Shown piece after piece: positions 42,643 through 51,444 of a stretch of 64,000 bases of DNA (position 1 is its first letter; each line of letters opens with the position of its first letter). The DNA lies in NCBI RefSeq assembly GCF_000026145.1, contig NC_009445.1, positions 5,300,501 through 5,364,500 on the forward strand, read 5' to 3'. A model generated the notes under the pieces. The model did no database searches and was not told the DNA's origin. It saw nothing but the letters and a program-made list of their open reading frames with translations. Origin of the DNA: Bradyrhizobium sp. ORS 278 (GTDB lineage: Bacteria; Pseudomonadota; Alphaproteobacteria; Rhizobiales; Xanthobacteraceae). Position numbers and translations under genes: made by a program.

Positions 42643-44853
42643 TCACAATTTGTAGCGCAGGCCGGCATAGACGCCGCGGCCGTTGCCGGGATTGAACAGG
42701 GTCGAAGTCGGCGTTGCGCGATCGATGATGCTGGTGGTCGCGATGTACGCCTTGTTGGCGAGGTTGCGGCCTTCGAGATAGGCCGAGAAGTTCTTGCCGT
42801 CGTCGTAGGTCGCCTTCATGCCCCACAGCAGGTAGGAATCCGTGCTGAGCGTATTGGCGCTGTCGACGAAATAAGCCTGCGGCACCCATTCGACGTTCGG
42901 CCCGAACGCGAAGCCGGCGGGATGCTTGTACAAAAGCTCCGCGCGCAGGAAATGCGGCGGCGCGCCCGGTAGCCGGTTGTTGCCCCAGGTCGCATCGTTG
43001 CTGTAGCGGAAGTCGCTGTAGGTGTAGGAGAGATCGAGCCAGACGCGGTCGGGCGTGTCGCTCTTGACGGCGAGCCCCTTGAGCAGGCTGAAGCCGAGGC
43101 CGGCCTCGACGCCCTGGTGCATGGTCTTGTCAGCGTTGGTGACGTTGCAATTGCCGAACGACGAGTAGAAGCACTGCAGTTCGTTGCGGATGTCGGCGTG
43201 ATACAGCGCGAAGTCCCAAGTGACGTCCGGCCGCCGGCCGCGGGTGCCGATCTCCCAGGTCGTCGCCGTCTGCGCCTTGATCTTGTAGAATGGGATGGTC
43301 GGAAAGTTCGGGTTGAGAAAGGTCGGCGCCACGTTCTCGCCGAAGCTCGGCGCCTCGCCGCTGCGTGAGACGTTGGCGAACACCTGCCAGGCCGGATCGA
43401 CGTCCCAGAGCACGCCGAGCTTCGGGCTGAACAGGTCGTAGGTGGCGGTCCCCGCCGCATCGCCGTTCAGCGTAAAATTGACCTGCTGGCTGCGCACCGC
43501 ATGCAGGAACTGCGCGCCGGCGATCAGCGAGACGCTCCGCAGCGCATACCAGGCATTCTCGGCATACAGCGTATAGTTCTCCGGATTCTGCACCAGCGAG
43601 GACATCTGCATGCCCTTGTTGGCGCCGATATTGACGAACTGGTTGGCATCCGTCGTGCCGTTCTGGATGTTGAGCCCAACGGTGAAACGGTTGCGATGGC
43701 CGCCGATCTCGCGATCGTCGATGGCACGCACGAAGCCGCCGTAATCGTGATAGCGGTAGTCGAGCCACTGGAAGATCGGATGCATCAGATGCCGGTCGAC
43801 CGCGAACACGCCGAACTCGACATCGGTGTTGTCGAGATGGAGGGTGGACTTGTTGGCGACGCGCACCGTGTCGATGTTGCGCTGCCAGTCGTTGAGCAAA
43901 TTGTTGGCCGCGGCCGTCTGCGGCGAGGTCAGCGCGCTGGTCTTGCTGACCTCGCCGGGGATGCGCTGCCGCACCGAATTGGCGTTGAGATAAAAGCGGG
44001 TCTCGAAATCGGGCGAGACCTGATAGCCGACATTGGCGCTGCCGCGCTCGGACGTGCCCCAACTGTGGTCGCGATAGCCGTCGACGCGCGAGGCGGAGCC
44101 GGTCACGAAATAGTCGGCCGCGCCGGCGACGCCGCCGGACGAGGCCTGGCCGCGGAGGAAGCCGAACGCGCCGCCATCCAGCCGGCTCTCGAACGCGGAG
44201 GCGTCACGGCCGGTGGGCGTGACGAAGTTGACGGCGCCGCCGAGCGAGTTGGCACCGTAGCGCAGCGCATTGGCGCCCTTGTAGACCTCGACATAGCGAT
44301 AGGCGGTCGGGTCGATCTCCTGGAAATCACCATAGCCGTCGGCGGTGTTGATCGGGATGCCGTCGAGATAGAGCTGGGTGCCGCGCAGATGGAAGTTGCG
44401 CGAAAGGCCGGAGCCGCGAATCGACAGCCGGGTGTCGTCGCCCCATTTTGGCTGCGCGAACACGCCGGGCACGTAGTCGAGCACGTCCTTGATGGTCTGC
44501 GCCGCGCCGGTCTTGAACGCGGTATCCGGCACGACGGCGACCGCGCCCGGCGTCTGCTGGATGCGCTGGGTCGCGGTTTGCGTGTTGGGGGCGGTCCGGC
44601 TCGGCGCCGGGCCAGCAGGAACGGCAGAAGCGGCGCGCGGCTCAGCCGCCGATCTGGCCGCGCGCGTCGGCGCTGCGGACTGATCATTGCCGGCGGGCCT
44701 GGCCGCGCGCGGCGCTGCGCGCTTGGCCGGGTCGACCGTCACCATCGGCAGATTGGTTAGCTCTCGGACTTGGGTGGAAGCTTGGGAGAAACAGGGAGAT
44801 GACAACGTGACAAGGCACGTCGCCGCGCAAAGCGCGGTTACGGAGCGGGACAT
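42643..44853 (-). CDS. TonB-dependent outer-membrane receptor, probable copper transport
   Basis: Outer-membrane receptor of 736 residues. A signal peptide is followed by a low-complexity stretch rich in Ala, Pro and Arg (about 40-95), then the plug domain (GAVAVVPDTAFKTGAAQTIKDVLDYVPGVFAQ … LSIRGSGLSRNFHLRGTQLYLDGIPIN). The 22-strand barrel ends in AGLRYKL. Lying between a DUF2946 gene and a DUF1775-PCu(A)C gene, it resembles copper-linked receptors such as OprC-like proteins rather than siderophore receptors. The substrate is inferred only from these neighbours. Confidence 0.9.
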   Translation of the reverse strand: MSRSVTALCAATCLVTLSSPCFSQASTQVRELTNLPMVTVDPAKRAAPRAARPAGNDQSAAPTRAARSAAEPRAASAVPAGPAPSRTAPNTQTATQRIQQTPGAVAVVPDTAFKTGAAQTIKDVLDYVPGVFAQPKWGDDTRLSIRGSGLSRNFHLRGTQLYLDGIPINTADGYGDFQEIDPTAYRYVEVYKGANALRYGANSLGGAVNFVTPTGRDASAFESRLDGGAFGFLRGQASSGGVAGAADYFVTGSASRVDGYRDHSWGTSERGSANVGYQVSPDFETRFYLNANSVRQRIPGEVSKTSALTSPQTAAANNLLNDWQRNIDTVRVANKSTLHLDNTDVEFGVFAVDRHLMHPIFQWLDYRYHDYGGFVRAIDDREIGGHRNRFTVGLNIQNGTTDANQFVNIGANKGMQMSSLVQNPENYTLYAENAWYALRSVSLIAGAQFLHAVRSQQVNFTLNGDAAGTATYDLFSPKLGVLWDVDPAWQVFANVSRSGEAPSFGENVAPTFLNPNFPTIPFYKIKAQTATTWEIGTRGRRPDVTWDFALYHADIRNELQCFYSSFGNCNVTNADKTMHQGVEAGLGFSLLKGLAVKSDTPDRVWLDLSYTYSDFRYSNDATWGNNRLPGAPPHFLRAELLYKHPAGFAFGPNVEWVPQAYFVDSANTLSTDSYLLWGMKATYDDGKNFSAYLEGRNLANKAYIATTSIIDRATPTSTLFNPGNGRGVYAGLRYKL

Positions 44854-44894
44854 GATGAACCTCTGGACGAACGAAACCTGATGAGAAAGGTCGA

Positions 44895-45302
44895 TCAGGC
44901 GTTCGCGGGAGGTCCTTGCGACAGGCGGGGTTCACGGAGGCGGGAATCGCGCGCGGCCCAGGCGGCGAAGCTTTCGAGCCGCAGTTCGCTGGCGCTGCGC
45001 ACGAGCAGGACGACGGCCGGCGTCGGCACCGGCGCGGCATGGGCAGAGAAGGCACAGACCGCGCAGAAGTCCTTGTGCAGGACTGCCGGGTTCGGCGCGC
45101 TGGTGCCGTGGACGGTCCCATCAGCATCGGTGCAGATCACGCCGAGATCGTTTGCGGCAGCGGCCGCCATCTGCGCCGACATCGCGCCCGCGAGCACCAT
45201 CTGCAACGCGATCAGATAGGCGGCCAGAATGCCGACCGCCCTCCTCGCCCAGTTTGCAGTTTGCCGCCGTCGCGTCACGAATGGTCTCCCCCCGCCGACC
45301 AT
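44895..45302 (-). CDS. DUF2946 family membrane/periplasmic protein
   Basis: Protein of about 135 residues. One hydrophobic segment (AVGILAAYLIALQMVLAGAMSAQMAAA) is followed by a periplasmic part with the CTDADG and DFCAVCAF segments, cysteines that could bind metal. Two starts are possible: ATG 45302, or GTG 45278 behind a GGGGGGAG ribosome site. DUF2946 proteins commonly occur in copper operons with TonB receptors, as here, where the receptor gene follows after 41 bases. Molecular function is unknown. Confidence 0.78.
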   Translation of the reverse strand: MVGGGRPFVTRRRQTANWARRAVGILAAYLIALQMVLAGAMSAQMAAAAANDLGVICTDADGTVHGTSAPNPAVLHKDFCAVCAFSAHAAPVPTPAVVLLVRSASELRLESFAAWAARDSRLREPRLSQGPPANA

Positions 45303-45389
45303 ATTCGCCGCGCTGCAGTGGCGCAAGGCGTAACAGGCGCGCGGACATGATCTCATCAGTTCGCGCGTCGTGCTTTGCAGCGCGCGGTC

Positions 45390-46919
45390 TCAGCGGCGAA
45401 CGAGCGCCTTGAGCCAGCGCAGGCCGAACAGGCCGAGAATGGCGGCGGCATAGATCACGGCGCCGATCGCGATCAGCAGGACGAGCATGACCTCGTCCTG
45501 AGCACGGCCGACAGACGTCAAATGCGGCGAAACCAGGACGGCACTTAGCCACAACGCGACCGCAAGCAGCACGCCGGTCGCCGCGAACTTCAACAGTGAT
45601 GATGCGAGACGGCGATCGACGACGAGATAGCGCTTATGCACGGCGAAGCCGAGCACCAGCAGCAGATTGATCCAGGCGCCCACGGCGGTCGCGAGCGCGA
45701 GGCCGACCTGCGCCAGCGAGCCCATCAGCAGCACCTTCAGCACGACGTTGACCGTCAGCCCCGTGAGCGACGCCTTCACGGGCGTTGCCGTATCCTTGCG
45801 CGCGTAGAAGGTCGAGACCGCGCTGCGGATCATCACGAACGGAATCAGGCCGACCGCATAGGCCGCGAGCGTCGCACCGGCCGCCGCCGCATCCCCCTTG
45901 GTGAACGCGCCGCGCGCGAACATCGCCCGCGTGATGACGTCGGGCACGGCGAGGAAGGCGGCGACGAACGGCACCGAGAACAACAGCGTGAACTCGAAGG
46001 CGCGGCGCTGCTGCGCCATGGCGCCGTCATGATCGCCCGCGGTCAGCCGCCGCGACATCTCCGGCAGCAGCACCGTGCCGATGGCGATGCCGATCACGCC
46101 GATCGGCAGCTGGTTGAGGCGGTCGGCATAATACAGCGCCGAGATCGCGCCGGCGGGCAGGAACGTCGCGATGATCGTGTCGGCGAACATCGCGACTTGC
46201 GTGCCCATCGAGCCGAGCGTGGCCGGCCCCAGCGCCTTGAAGAAGGCGCGGATGTCGTCGTCGAGCTTGAGCGGCGCAAACCGCGGCAGGCCGCCGTGAC
46301 GCGCGAGATCGCCAGCCAAGAGGACGTATTGCAGGAAGCCGGAGATCAGCACGCCCCACGCCGCGGCATGGCCGGCATTTGGAAAGAACGCTGCGAGCGC
46401 CAGCGTCACCATCATCGCGAGATTGAGGAAGATCGACGCCGCCGCGGCGCTGGCGAAGCGCTGCATCACGTTGAGCATGCCGCCATACAGCGTCACCAAG
46501 GTGATCAGCAGCAGATATGGAAACGTGATCCGCGTCAGCGTGATCGCGAGTTCGCGCTGCGCCGGATCATCGGTGAAGCCCGGCGCCAGGATCGTCATCG
46601 CCTGCGGCATGAACACCCAGGCGAGGATCAGCAGCACGATTTGCGAGGCCAGGAGCAGCGTGAAGATCCGGTCGGCAAACAGGCTCGCCGAGGCCAGCCC
46701 CTTCTCGCCATGGACATGCGCATAGGCCGGAACAAACGCCGCGTTGAAGGCCCCCTCCGCGAAGATCGCCCGGAAATGATTCGGCAGCCTGAACGCAATG
46801 AAGAACGCGTCCGCAATCGGCCCGGCGCCGAGGATCGCCGCCAGCATGATGTCGCGGGCAAAACCGGTGAGGCGCGACAGCAGCGTATAGCCGCCAACGG
46901 TGAAGATACGTCCGAGCAT
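45390..46919 (-). CDS. murJ: Lipid II flippase MurJ (MviN)
   Basis: Integral membrane flippase of 509 residues with about 14 membrane segments that moves lipid II across the inner membrane for peptidoglycan synthesis. Typical phrases are TLLSRLTGFARDIMLAAILGAGPIADAFFIAFRLPNHFRAIFAEGAFNAAFVP, with the essential Arg residues of helix 1-2, and AGAISALYYADRLNQLPIGVIGIAIGTVLLPEMSRR. ATG 46919 begins the standard N-terminus; a longer frame runs back into repeats. In relatives murJ is often followed by trpS. Here the next gene is the DUF2946 gene of the copper operon. Confidence 0.95.
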   Translation of the reverse strand: MLGRIFTVGGYTLLSRLTGFARDIMLAAILGAGPIADAFFIAFRLPNHFRAIFAEGAFNAAFVPAYAHVHGEKGLASASLFADRIFTLLLASQIVLLILAWVFMPQAMTILAPGFTDDPAQRELAITLTRITFPYLLLITLVTLYGGMLNVMQRFASAAAASIFLNLAMMVTLALAAFFPNAGHAAAWGVLISGFLQYVLLAGDLARHGGLPRFAPLKLDDDIRAFFKALGPATLGSMGTQVAMFADTIIATFLPAGAISALYYADRLNQLPIGVIGIAIGTVLLPEMSRRLTAGDHDGAMAQQRRAFEFTLLFSVPFVAAFLAVPDVITRAMFARGAFTKGDAAAAGATLAAYAVGLIPFVMIRSAVSTFYARKDTATPVKASLTGLTVNVVLKVLLMGSLAQVGLALATAVGAWINLLLVLGFAVHKRYLVVDRRLASSLLKFAATGVLLAVALWLSAVLVSPHLTSVGRAQDEVMLVLLIAIGAVIYAAAILGLFGLRWLKALVRR

Positions 46920-47043
46920 GGGGGGCTTGTAGAGGATCGGGAGCGGAGTTTGAAGCGGGGAACGCGGATTTTGCCGATGCTTGCATCGCGGCGGCCACTG
47001 ACAAGCGCAGCGGCAGACAATCGACATGCGCCACACATTCGCT

Positions 47044-47188
47044 GTCGTCCCGGACAAGCCTTCCGACGCGACGCGGCGGCGGGCGCCGATTCGGGACCCA
47101 CGCCGTGCCTTCGATGAGGCGCGCGGAACGCGCCGCCTGCCTGTTACTGACATCACGCGGTATGGGTCCCGGCGTTCGCCGAGACGAC
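47044..47188. repeat. GTCRTCCCGG-flanked intergenic repeat, copy 1
   Basis: Begins GTCGTCCCGGACAAGCC and ends GGTCCCGGCGTTCGCCGAGACGAC, so the ends are inverted (GTCGTC against GACGAC). It shares GACAAGCC, CGGCGGCGGGCG, GGTCCCGGCGTTCGCC with copy 2 at 47935-48085. Confidence 0.75.
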
Positions 47189-47215
47189 ACCAGTGGCGAG
47201 GTGAGAACTGCGCTC

Positions 47216-47700
47216 AGCCCGTGAAATTCCGATAAAAATAATATTCTTGCGTTTTTACGGAAATCATGCTTATCTCCCCGCTATCCCGCCTCATGCAGAA
47301 GGGGCGTAGCGCGCGATCGTCACGACACGCGAGGCGGGGATGCGATGGCCGTGGGAGCTCGCAGCATGTCCTTTTGGGCGTGCGGACGAACGGGCGCCTG
47401 CGGACGGTCAAGTCGCGTGGTCCTGGCCTCCCGAAGCTGAGGTCAAGTTCGCGCCGCTGCAGATGCACGGCGTGGACGACGGTGGCCAACGAGCCGGCGC
47501 ACCGGGGAGATCGCGAAGCAGCCGTGAGCCCGTCGCGCAGGGAATGCCGGATGGTCGGCTGCACCTGTGGTACCTGCCGCCTGCATTTTTTTCGCAGGCG
47601 GGCCATGGGTGAGGCCTTCACCCGGCATTCCCTGCGCCCTCTGCATGTTTGCGAGGGGCGAACTGATCGCAAGCCTCGGGCATGATGTGCCGCGAGAGTG
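47216..47700 (+). repeat. Large structured repeat element of Bradyrhizobium type
   Basis: An AT-rich start (47230-47265) leads to a hairpin (CCCGCCTC 47285-47292 with GAGGCGGG 47331-47338), then a conserved-looking segment around 47405-47530. A perfect 16-base inverted repeat follows (47535-47550 with 47622-47637). Inside it lies an eight-base hairpin CCGCCTGC/GCAGGCGG (47577-47584, 47594-47601) with a seven-T loop. I recall closely similar sequence recurring in many Bradyrhizobium genomes between genes, often miscalled as ORFs. Its function is unknown to me. Limits are approximate. Confidence 0.65.
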
Positions 47701-47754
47701 CGCCCCTGTGTCGATCGCTGTCTGAGATGTAAATCGGAATCGAGTCACGCGGCC

Positions 47755-47893
47755 GTAGGGTGGGCAAAGCAGCCGCCCGCAGGGCGGTCGCGTGCCCACC
47801 GCGCATCGGCATCGGTGGTGGGGAATGGTGGGCACGGCGCGCGATGGAGCTGAGCAAACAACTCACAGCTCGGCGCGCCTTTGCCCACCCTAC
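47755..47893. repeat. GTAGGGTGGGC palindromic repeat, complete copy
   Basis: GTAGGGTGGGCAAAG (47755-47769) and CTTTGCCCACCCTAC (47879-47893) are perfect 15-base inverted arms. Internal GTGCCCACC and GGTGGGCAC form a second pair. Same family as 18019 and 18335-18470. Confidence 0.82.
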
Positions 47894-47934
47894 GGATCGT
47901 GTTGTTTGTCACGTGGATCGCCCCACCCACCGCC

Positions 47935-48085
47935 GTCATCCCGGACAAGCCTGCCGACGCGAACCGGCGGCGGGCGCTGATCCGGGATTCATACGCCGTG
48001 GCGGACGTGGTGGGCAAAGGGCCAATGACCAGCGTGGCCCAAACTACTTCCTGGGGGTATGGGTCCCGGCGTTCGCCGGGACGAC
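47935..48085. repeat. GTCRTCCCGG-flanked intergenic repeat, copy 2
   Basis: GTCATCCCGG (47935-47944) and CCGGGACGAC (48076-48085) are inverted ends, nine of ten positions pairing. Internal text matches copy 1 at 47044-47188, with an extra stretch around 48000-48050 that contains GTGGGCAAAGG, perhaps a nested fragment of the other repeat family. Confidence 0.78.
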
Positions 48086-48180
48086 ATTGGTGTGTGGGGC
48101 TCCCGGTGGGGGCAGATCAGTTCAGCACGCGCGGCTCGCCGCGACGCGGCGAGCCGAATGGCCTGACGATCCGCAGAGCC

Positions 48181-49329
48181 TCAGGCCAGCGCGCCGCGCA
48201 CGACGTCGATGATGCGGGCCTGCGTGGCTTCGTCAAGATAAGCGTGCATCGGCAGGCTGATGACATCAGCGGAGAGTTGCTCGCTGACCGGCAGGCCGCC
48301 GTCGGCGCTCGGGAAGATGCGATACGCGGTCTGCTGGTGCATCGACTTCGGGTAATACACCATGGTCGGGATGCCCTGCGCCTTCAGCGCGGCAGCAAAC
48401 GTGTCGCGGTCGACGCCCTTGGGCAGCCGGATGGTGTATTGCGCCCACACCGAGGTGCAGCCCTCGACCAGGCGCGGCACCTTCACGACGTCGGCCAGCG
48501 CCGCGGTGTAGCGCGCGGCGACCGCATTGCGCGCTGTGATCTCGTCCTCGAAGATCCGGAGCTTCTCGATCAGCACCGCCGCCTGGATGGTGTCGAGACG
48601 CGCGGTGAGGCCGAGGCGGACGTTGTCGTATTTGTCGCTGCCGCCGCCATGGGCGCGCACGCTGCGCAGGCGCTCCAGCAGGCCGGCATCGTCGGTGAGG
48701 ATGGCGCCGCCGTCGCCGAAGCAGCCGAGCGGCTTGGCCGGATAGAAGCTGGTCGCGGTGGCGAGCCCGAAGGTGCCGATGCGGCGGCCCTTGTAGCTGG
48801 CGCCGAAACCTTGGGCTGCGTCGTCGAGCACGAACAGGCCCTCGTCCGCGGCGATCGCGGCGACCGCATCGTGGTCGGCAGCCTGGCCGAACAGATCGAC
48901 GGGGATCACCGCCTTCGGCTTCAGGCCGAGCCGCTTCGCGGTGGCGATGCCGCGGCGGAGCGAGGCCGGGTCGATGTTGAAGGTGTCCTCCAGCACGTCG
49001 ACGAAAACAGGCGTGGCGCCGGTCAGCGCGACGGACTCGCCGGTTGCGCAGAAGGTGAAGGACGGACACAGCACCGCGTCGCCCGGGCCGATGCCCTGGG
49101 CCATCAGCACCATCAGCAGCGCGTCGGTGCCGCTGGAGCAGCTCACGGCGTATTTGGCACCGCAGAACTCGGCCAGCTCCTTCTCGAGCTGGATCACCTC
49201 GGGGCCGCCGAGAAATTGGCAATGCGCGAGCACGCGGGCCACGGCGTCATCGAGCGACTTGCCGAGCCGCTGGCGCTGCGCGGCGGTGTCGATGAACGGA
49301 ATGGGCTGATGACGCAAATGCTGGTTCAT
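48181..49329 (-). CDS. DegT/DnrJ/EryC1 family sugar aminotransferase (WbpE/WlbC-like)
   Basis: PLP-dependent nucleotide-sugar aminotransferase of 382 residues. Conserved blocks are CSSGTDALLMVLMAQGIGPGDAVLCPSFTFCATGESV, DVLEDTFNIDP, VIPVDLFGQ, the LDDAAQGFGASY Asp, and the Schiff-base Lys in TSFYPAKPLGCFGDGGAIL. The FYPAKPLGCFGDGGA block is typical of enzymes acting at C3 of UDP-2-acetamido uronic sugars (WbpE, WlbC). A Gfo/Idh/MocA dehydrogenase gene lies 48 bases upstream, matching the WbpB-WbpE pair, so the product could be a 3-amino-uronate nucleotide sugar. Confidence 0.92.
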   Translation of the reverse strand: MNQHLRHQPIPFIDTAAQRQRLGKSLDDAVARVLAHCQFLGGPEVIQLEKELAEFCGAKYAVSCSSGTDALLMVLMAQGIGPGDAVLCPSFTFCATGESVALTGATPVFVDVLEDTFNIDPASLRRGIATAKRLGLKPKAVIPVDLFGQAADHDAVAAIAADEGLFVLDDAAQGFGASYKGRRIGTFGLATATSFYPAKPLGCFGDGGAILTDDAGLLERLRSVRAHGGGSDKYDNVRLGLTARLDTIQAAVLIEKLRIFEDEITARNAVAARYTAALADVVKVPRLVEGCTSVWAQYTIRLPKGVDRDTFAAALKAQGIPTMVYYPKSMHQQTAYRIFPSADGGLPVSEQLSADVISLPMHAYLDEATQARIIDVVRGALA

Positions 49330-49377
49330 GAGCTCTACAACGTTTCGAGATTGGAAATGGGTGGCGCGGATTCGCGG

Positions 49378-50379
49378 CTAGCCCGCCGCGCGAAGCTTGG
49401 CGGTCTCGGCCGGACGATGGCTCGAGGTCTCCAGGCACTGCGTGGCGATGGCCAGACTTGCGACGCCCTCGTCGCCGGTCACGGCCGGCGAGGTGCCGGA
49501 GCGCACCGCATGCAGGAACGCGATCAGCTCGGCGCGCAGCGGCTCGTCATGGCCGACCGGCAGATGCCGCATCGAGTAGCTGCCATCCGGCTTGAAGCCG
49601 AAGCACTCGGTGACCTGGCGGGTGAGCAGATCGCCCATGATGTACTTGCCCCGCGTCGCCACGGTGACATTGCGCGCCTTGAACGGCGTCAGCCAGTTGG
49701 TGTTGATGTGCGCGAGCACGCCGGAGGCGGTGCGGAATTGCAAGAGGGCGATGTCCTCGCGCTCGGCCACCGCGCTCGACAGCTGCGGCTGCACCTCGAC
49801 GATGTCGGATTCGGTGAACCAGCGGATCAGGTCGATGTCGTGCACGGCGAGGTCGATGACGACGCCGACATTCGACATGCGCGGCGGGAACGGGCCGACG
49901 CGGGTGATCGCGATCGAGAGGATGTCCTCGCCCGCGATCGCCTTCTTGATCGCGGCGACCGCCGGGTTGAAGCGCTCGACATGTCCGATCATCAGGGTGA
50001 CGCCGGCGCGATGCGCGGCCGACACGATCTCCCTGCCCTCCTCCACCGTGGAGGCGATCGGCTTCTCGACGAGGAGATGCACCTTGCGGGCGATGCAGGC
50101 GAGCGCGAGCTCATGATGCAGATGGGTCGGCGCCGCGATCGTGACGGCGTCGACGCCCTCGGCGGCGAGCTGATCGAGGCTTTCGAAGGTCTGGCAATTG
50201 GCGAGCTGGGTGACGCGATCGCGATGCGCGGGCAAGGGATCGACGACGCCGACGAGGTGGACATCGGGAAGGCCAGCCAGCACGCGGGCATGGTTGCTGC
50301 CCATCACGCCGGCTCCGATCACGCCGACCCGCAGCGCCTGCCTCAGCTCGGCCTTGTGGCCCGCCCCCTTGGAACTCAT
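49378..50379 (-). CDS. Gfo/Idh/MocA-family sugar dehydrogenase (WbpB/WlbA-like)
   Basis: NAD-dependent oxidoreductase of 333 residues. The Rossmann motif is GVIGAGVMGSNHARVLAGL, followed by the family's EKPIAST and the substrate-site His of IDLAVHDIDLIRWF. ATG 50379 is chosen behind GGGGTCGAG; an ATG five codons upstream (50394) is also possible. In WbpB/WlbA enzymes it oxidises C3 of UDP-GlcNAc uronate, giving the ketone used by the aminotransferase encoded next. That pathway role is inferred from pairing, not from a diagnostic residue. Confidence 0.9.
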   Translation of the reverse strand: MSSKGAGHKAELRQALRVGVIGAGVMGSNHARVLAGLPDVHLVGVVDPLPAHRDRVTQLANCQTFESLDQLAAEGVDAVTIAAPTHLHHELALACIARKVHLLVEKPIASTVEEGREIVSAAHRAGVTLMIGHVERFNPAVAAIKKAIAGEDILSIAITRVGPFPPRMSNVGVVIDLAVHDIDLIRWFTESDIVEVQPQLSSAVAEREDIALLQFRTASGVLAHINTNWLTPFKARNVTVATRGKYIMGDLLTRQVTECFGFKPDGSYSMRHLPVGHDEPLRAELIAFLHAVRSGTSPAVTGDEGVASLAIATQCLETSSHRPAETAKLRAAG

Positions 50380-50723
50380 GTCGCTCGACCCCATCGATTT
50401 CACGGTTTGGCCATGACAGTTAACGAACTGCAAATCAGCCGGTCGACGCTCTCCTAGCATGTCACTTGAACCGAGGCGAACGCCGAAACCTTTTTCAGGA
50501 CACGATTTGATTCAGAAAGTTACATCGGAGCAGCACGAAAACAGGAGTGTTTTGAAGGGCCTGCCCCACTGTCCTCGCGTGTGCCGCATGCCTTGTTCAC
50601 GCGTTGCGACAGGCGGTGGACAGAATGCTTGACCGGCATCACGCCTGCGTGTGGGGGGGCGGCGGAGGTAACGCGAGGGATCGGCTTGCGAAGGAGGTCG
50701 TGTCACATCGCGGGAGAACGTCC
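50380..50723. promoter_or_regulatory. Divergent intergenic region
   Basis: About 340 bases between the divergent dehydrogenase and DUF1223 genes. Apart from a run of seven G at about 50653, nothing is recognisable. Promoters for both genes must lie here. Confidence 0.4.
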
Positions 50724-51437
<714 letters not shown>

Positions 51438-51444
51438 TCGGAGG

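Larger units (their letters stand above)
46920..48180. repeat. 1.26-kb gene-free region of stacked intergenic repeats
   Basis: No protein gene is supported between murJ and the aminotransferase gene. The interval holds, in order: a GTCGTCCCGG-flanked repeat (47044-47188), a structured element of about 480 bases (47216-47700), a GTAGGGTGGGC palindrome (47755-47893) and a second GTCATCCCGG-flanked repeat (47935-48085). Reading frames here on either strand are artefacts. Confidence 0.8.

Noticed and set aside
47266..47685. Apparent small genes inside the structured repeat
   Set aside because: The reading frames follow the palindromic stems and have no ribosome site or domain. They are better explained by the repeat.
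47881..50457. Long open frame on the plus strand (858 codons)
   Set aside because: It begins in a repeat and runs antisense to the aminotransferase and Gfo/Idh/MocA genes. No domain is visible.
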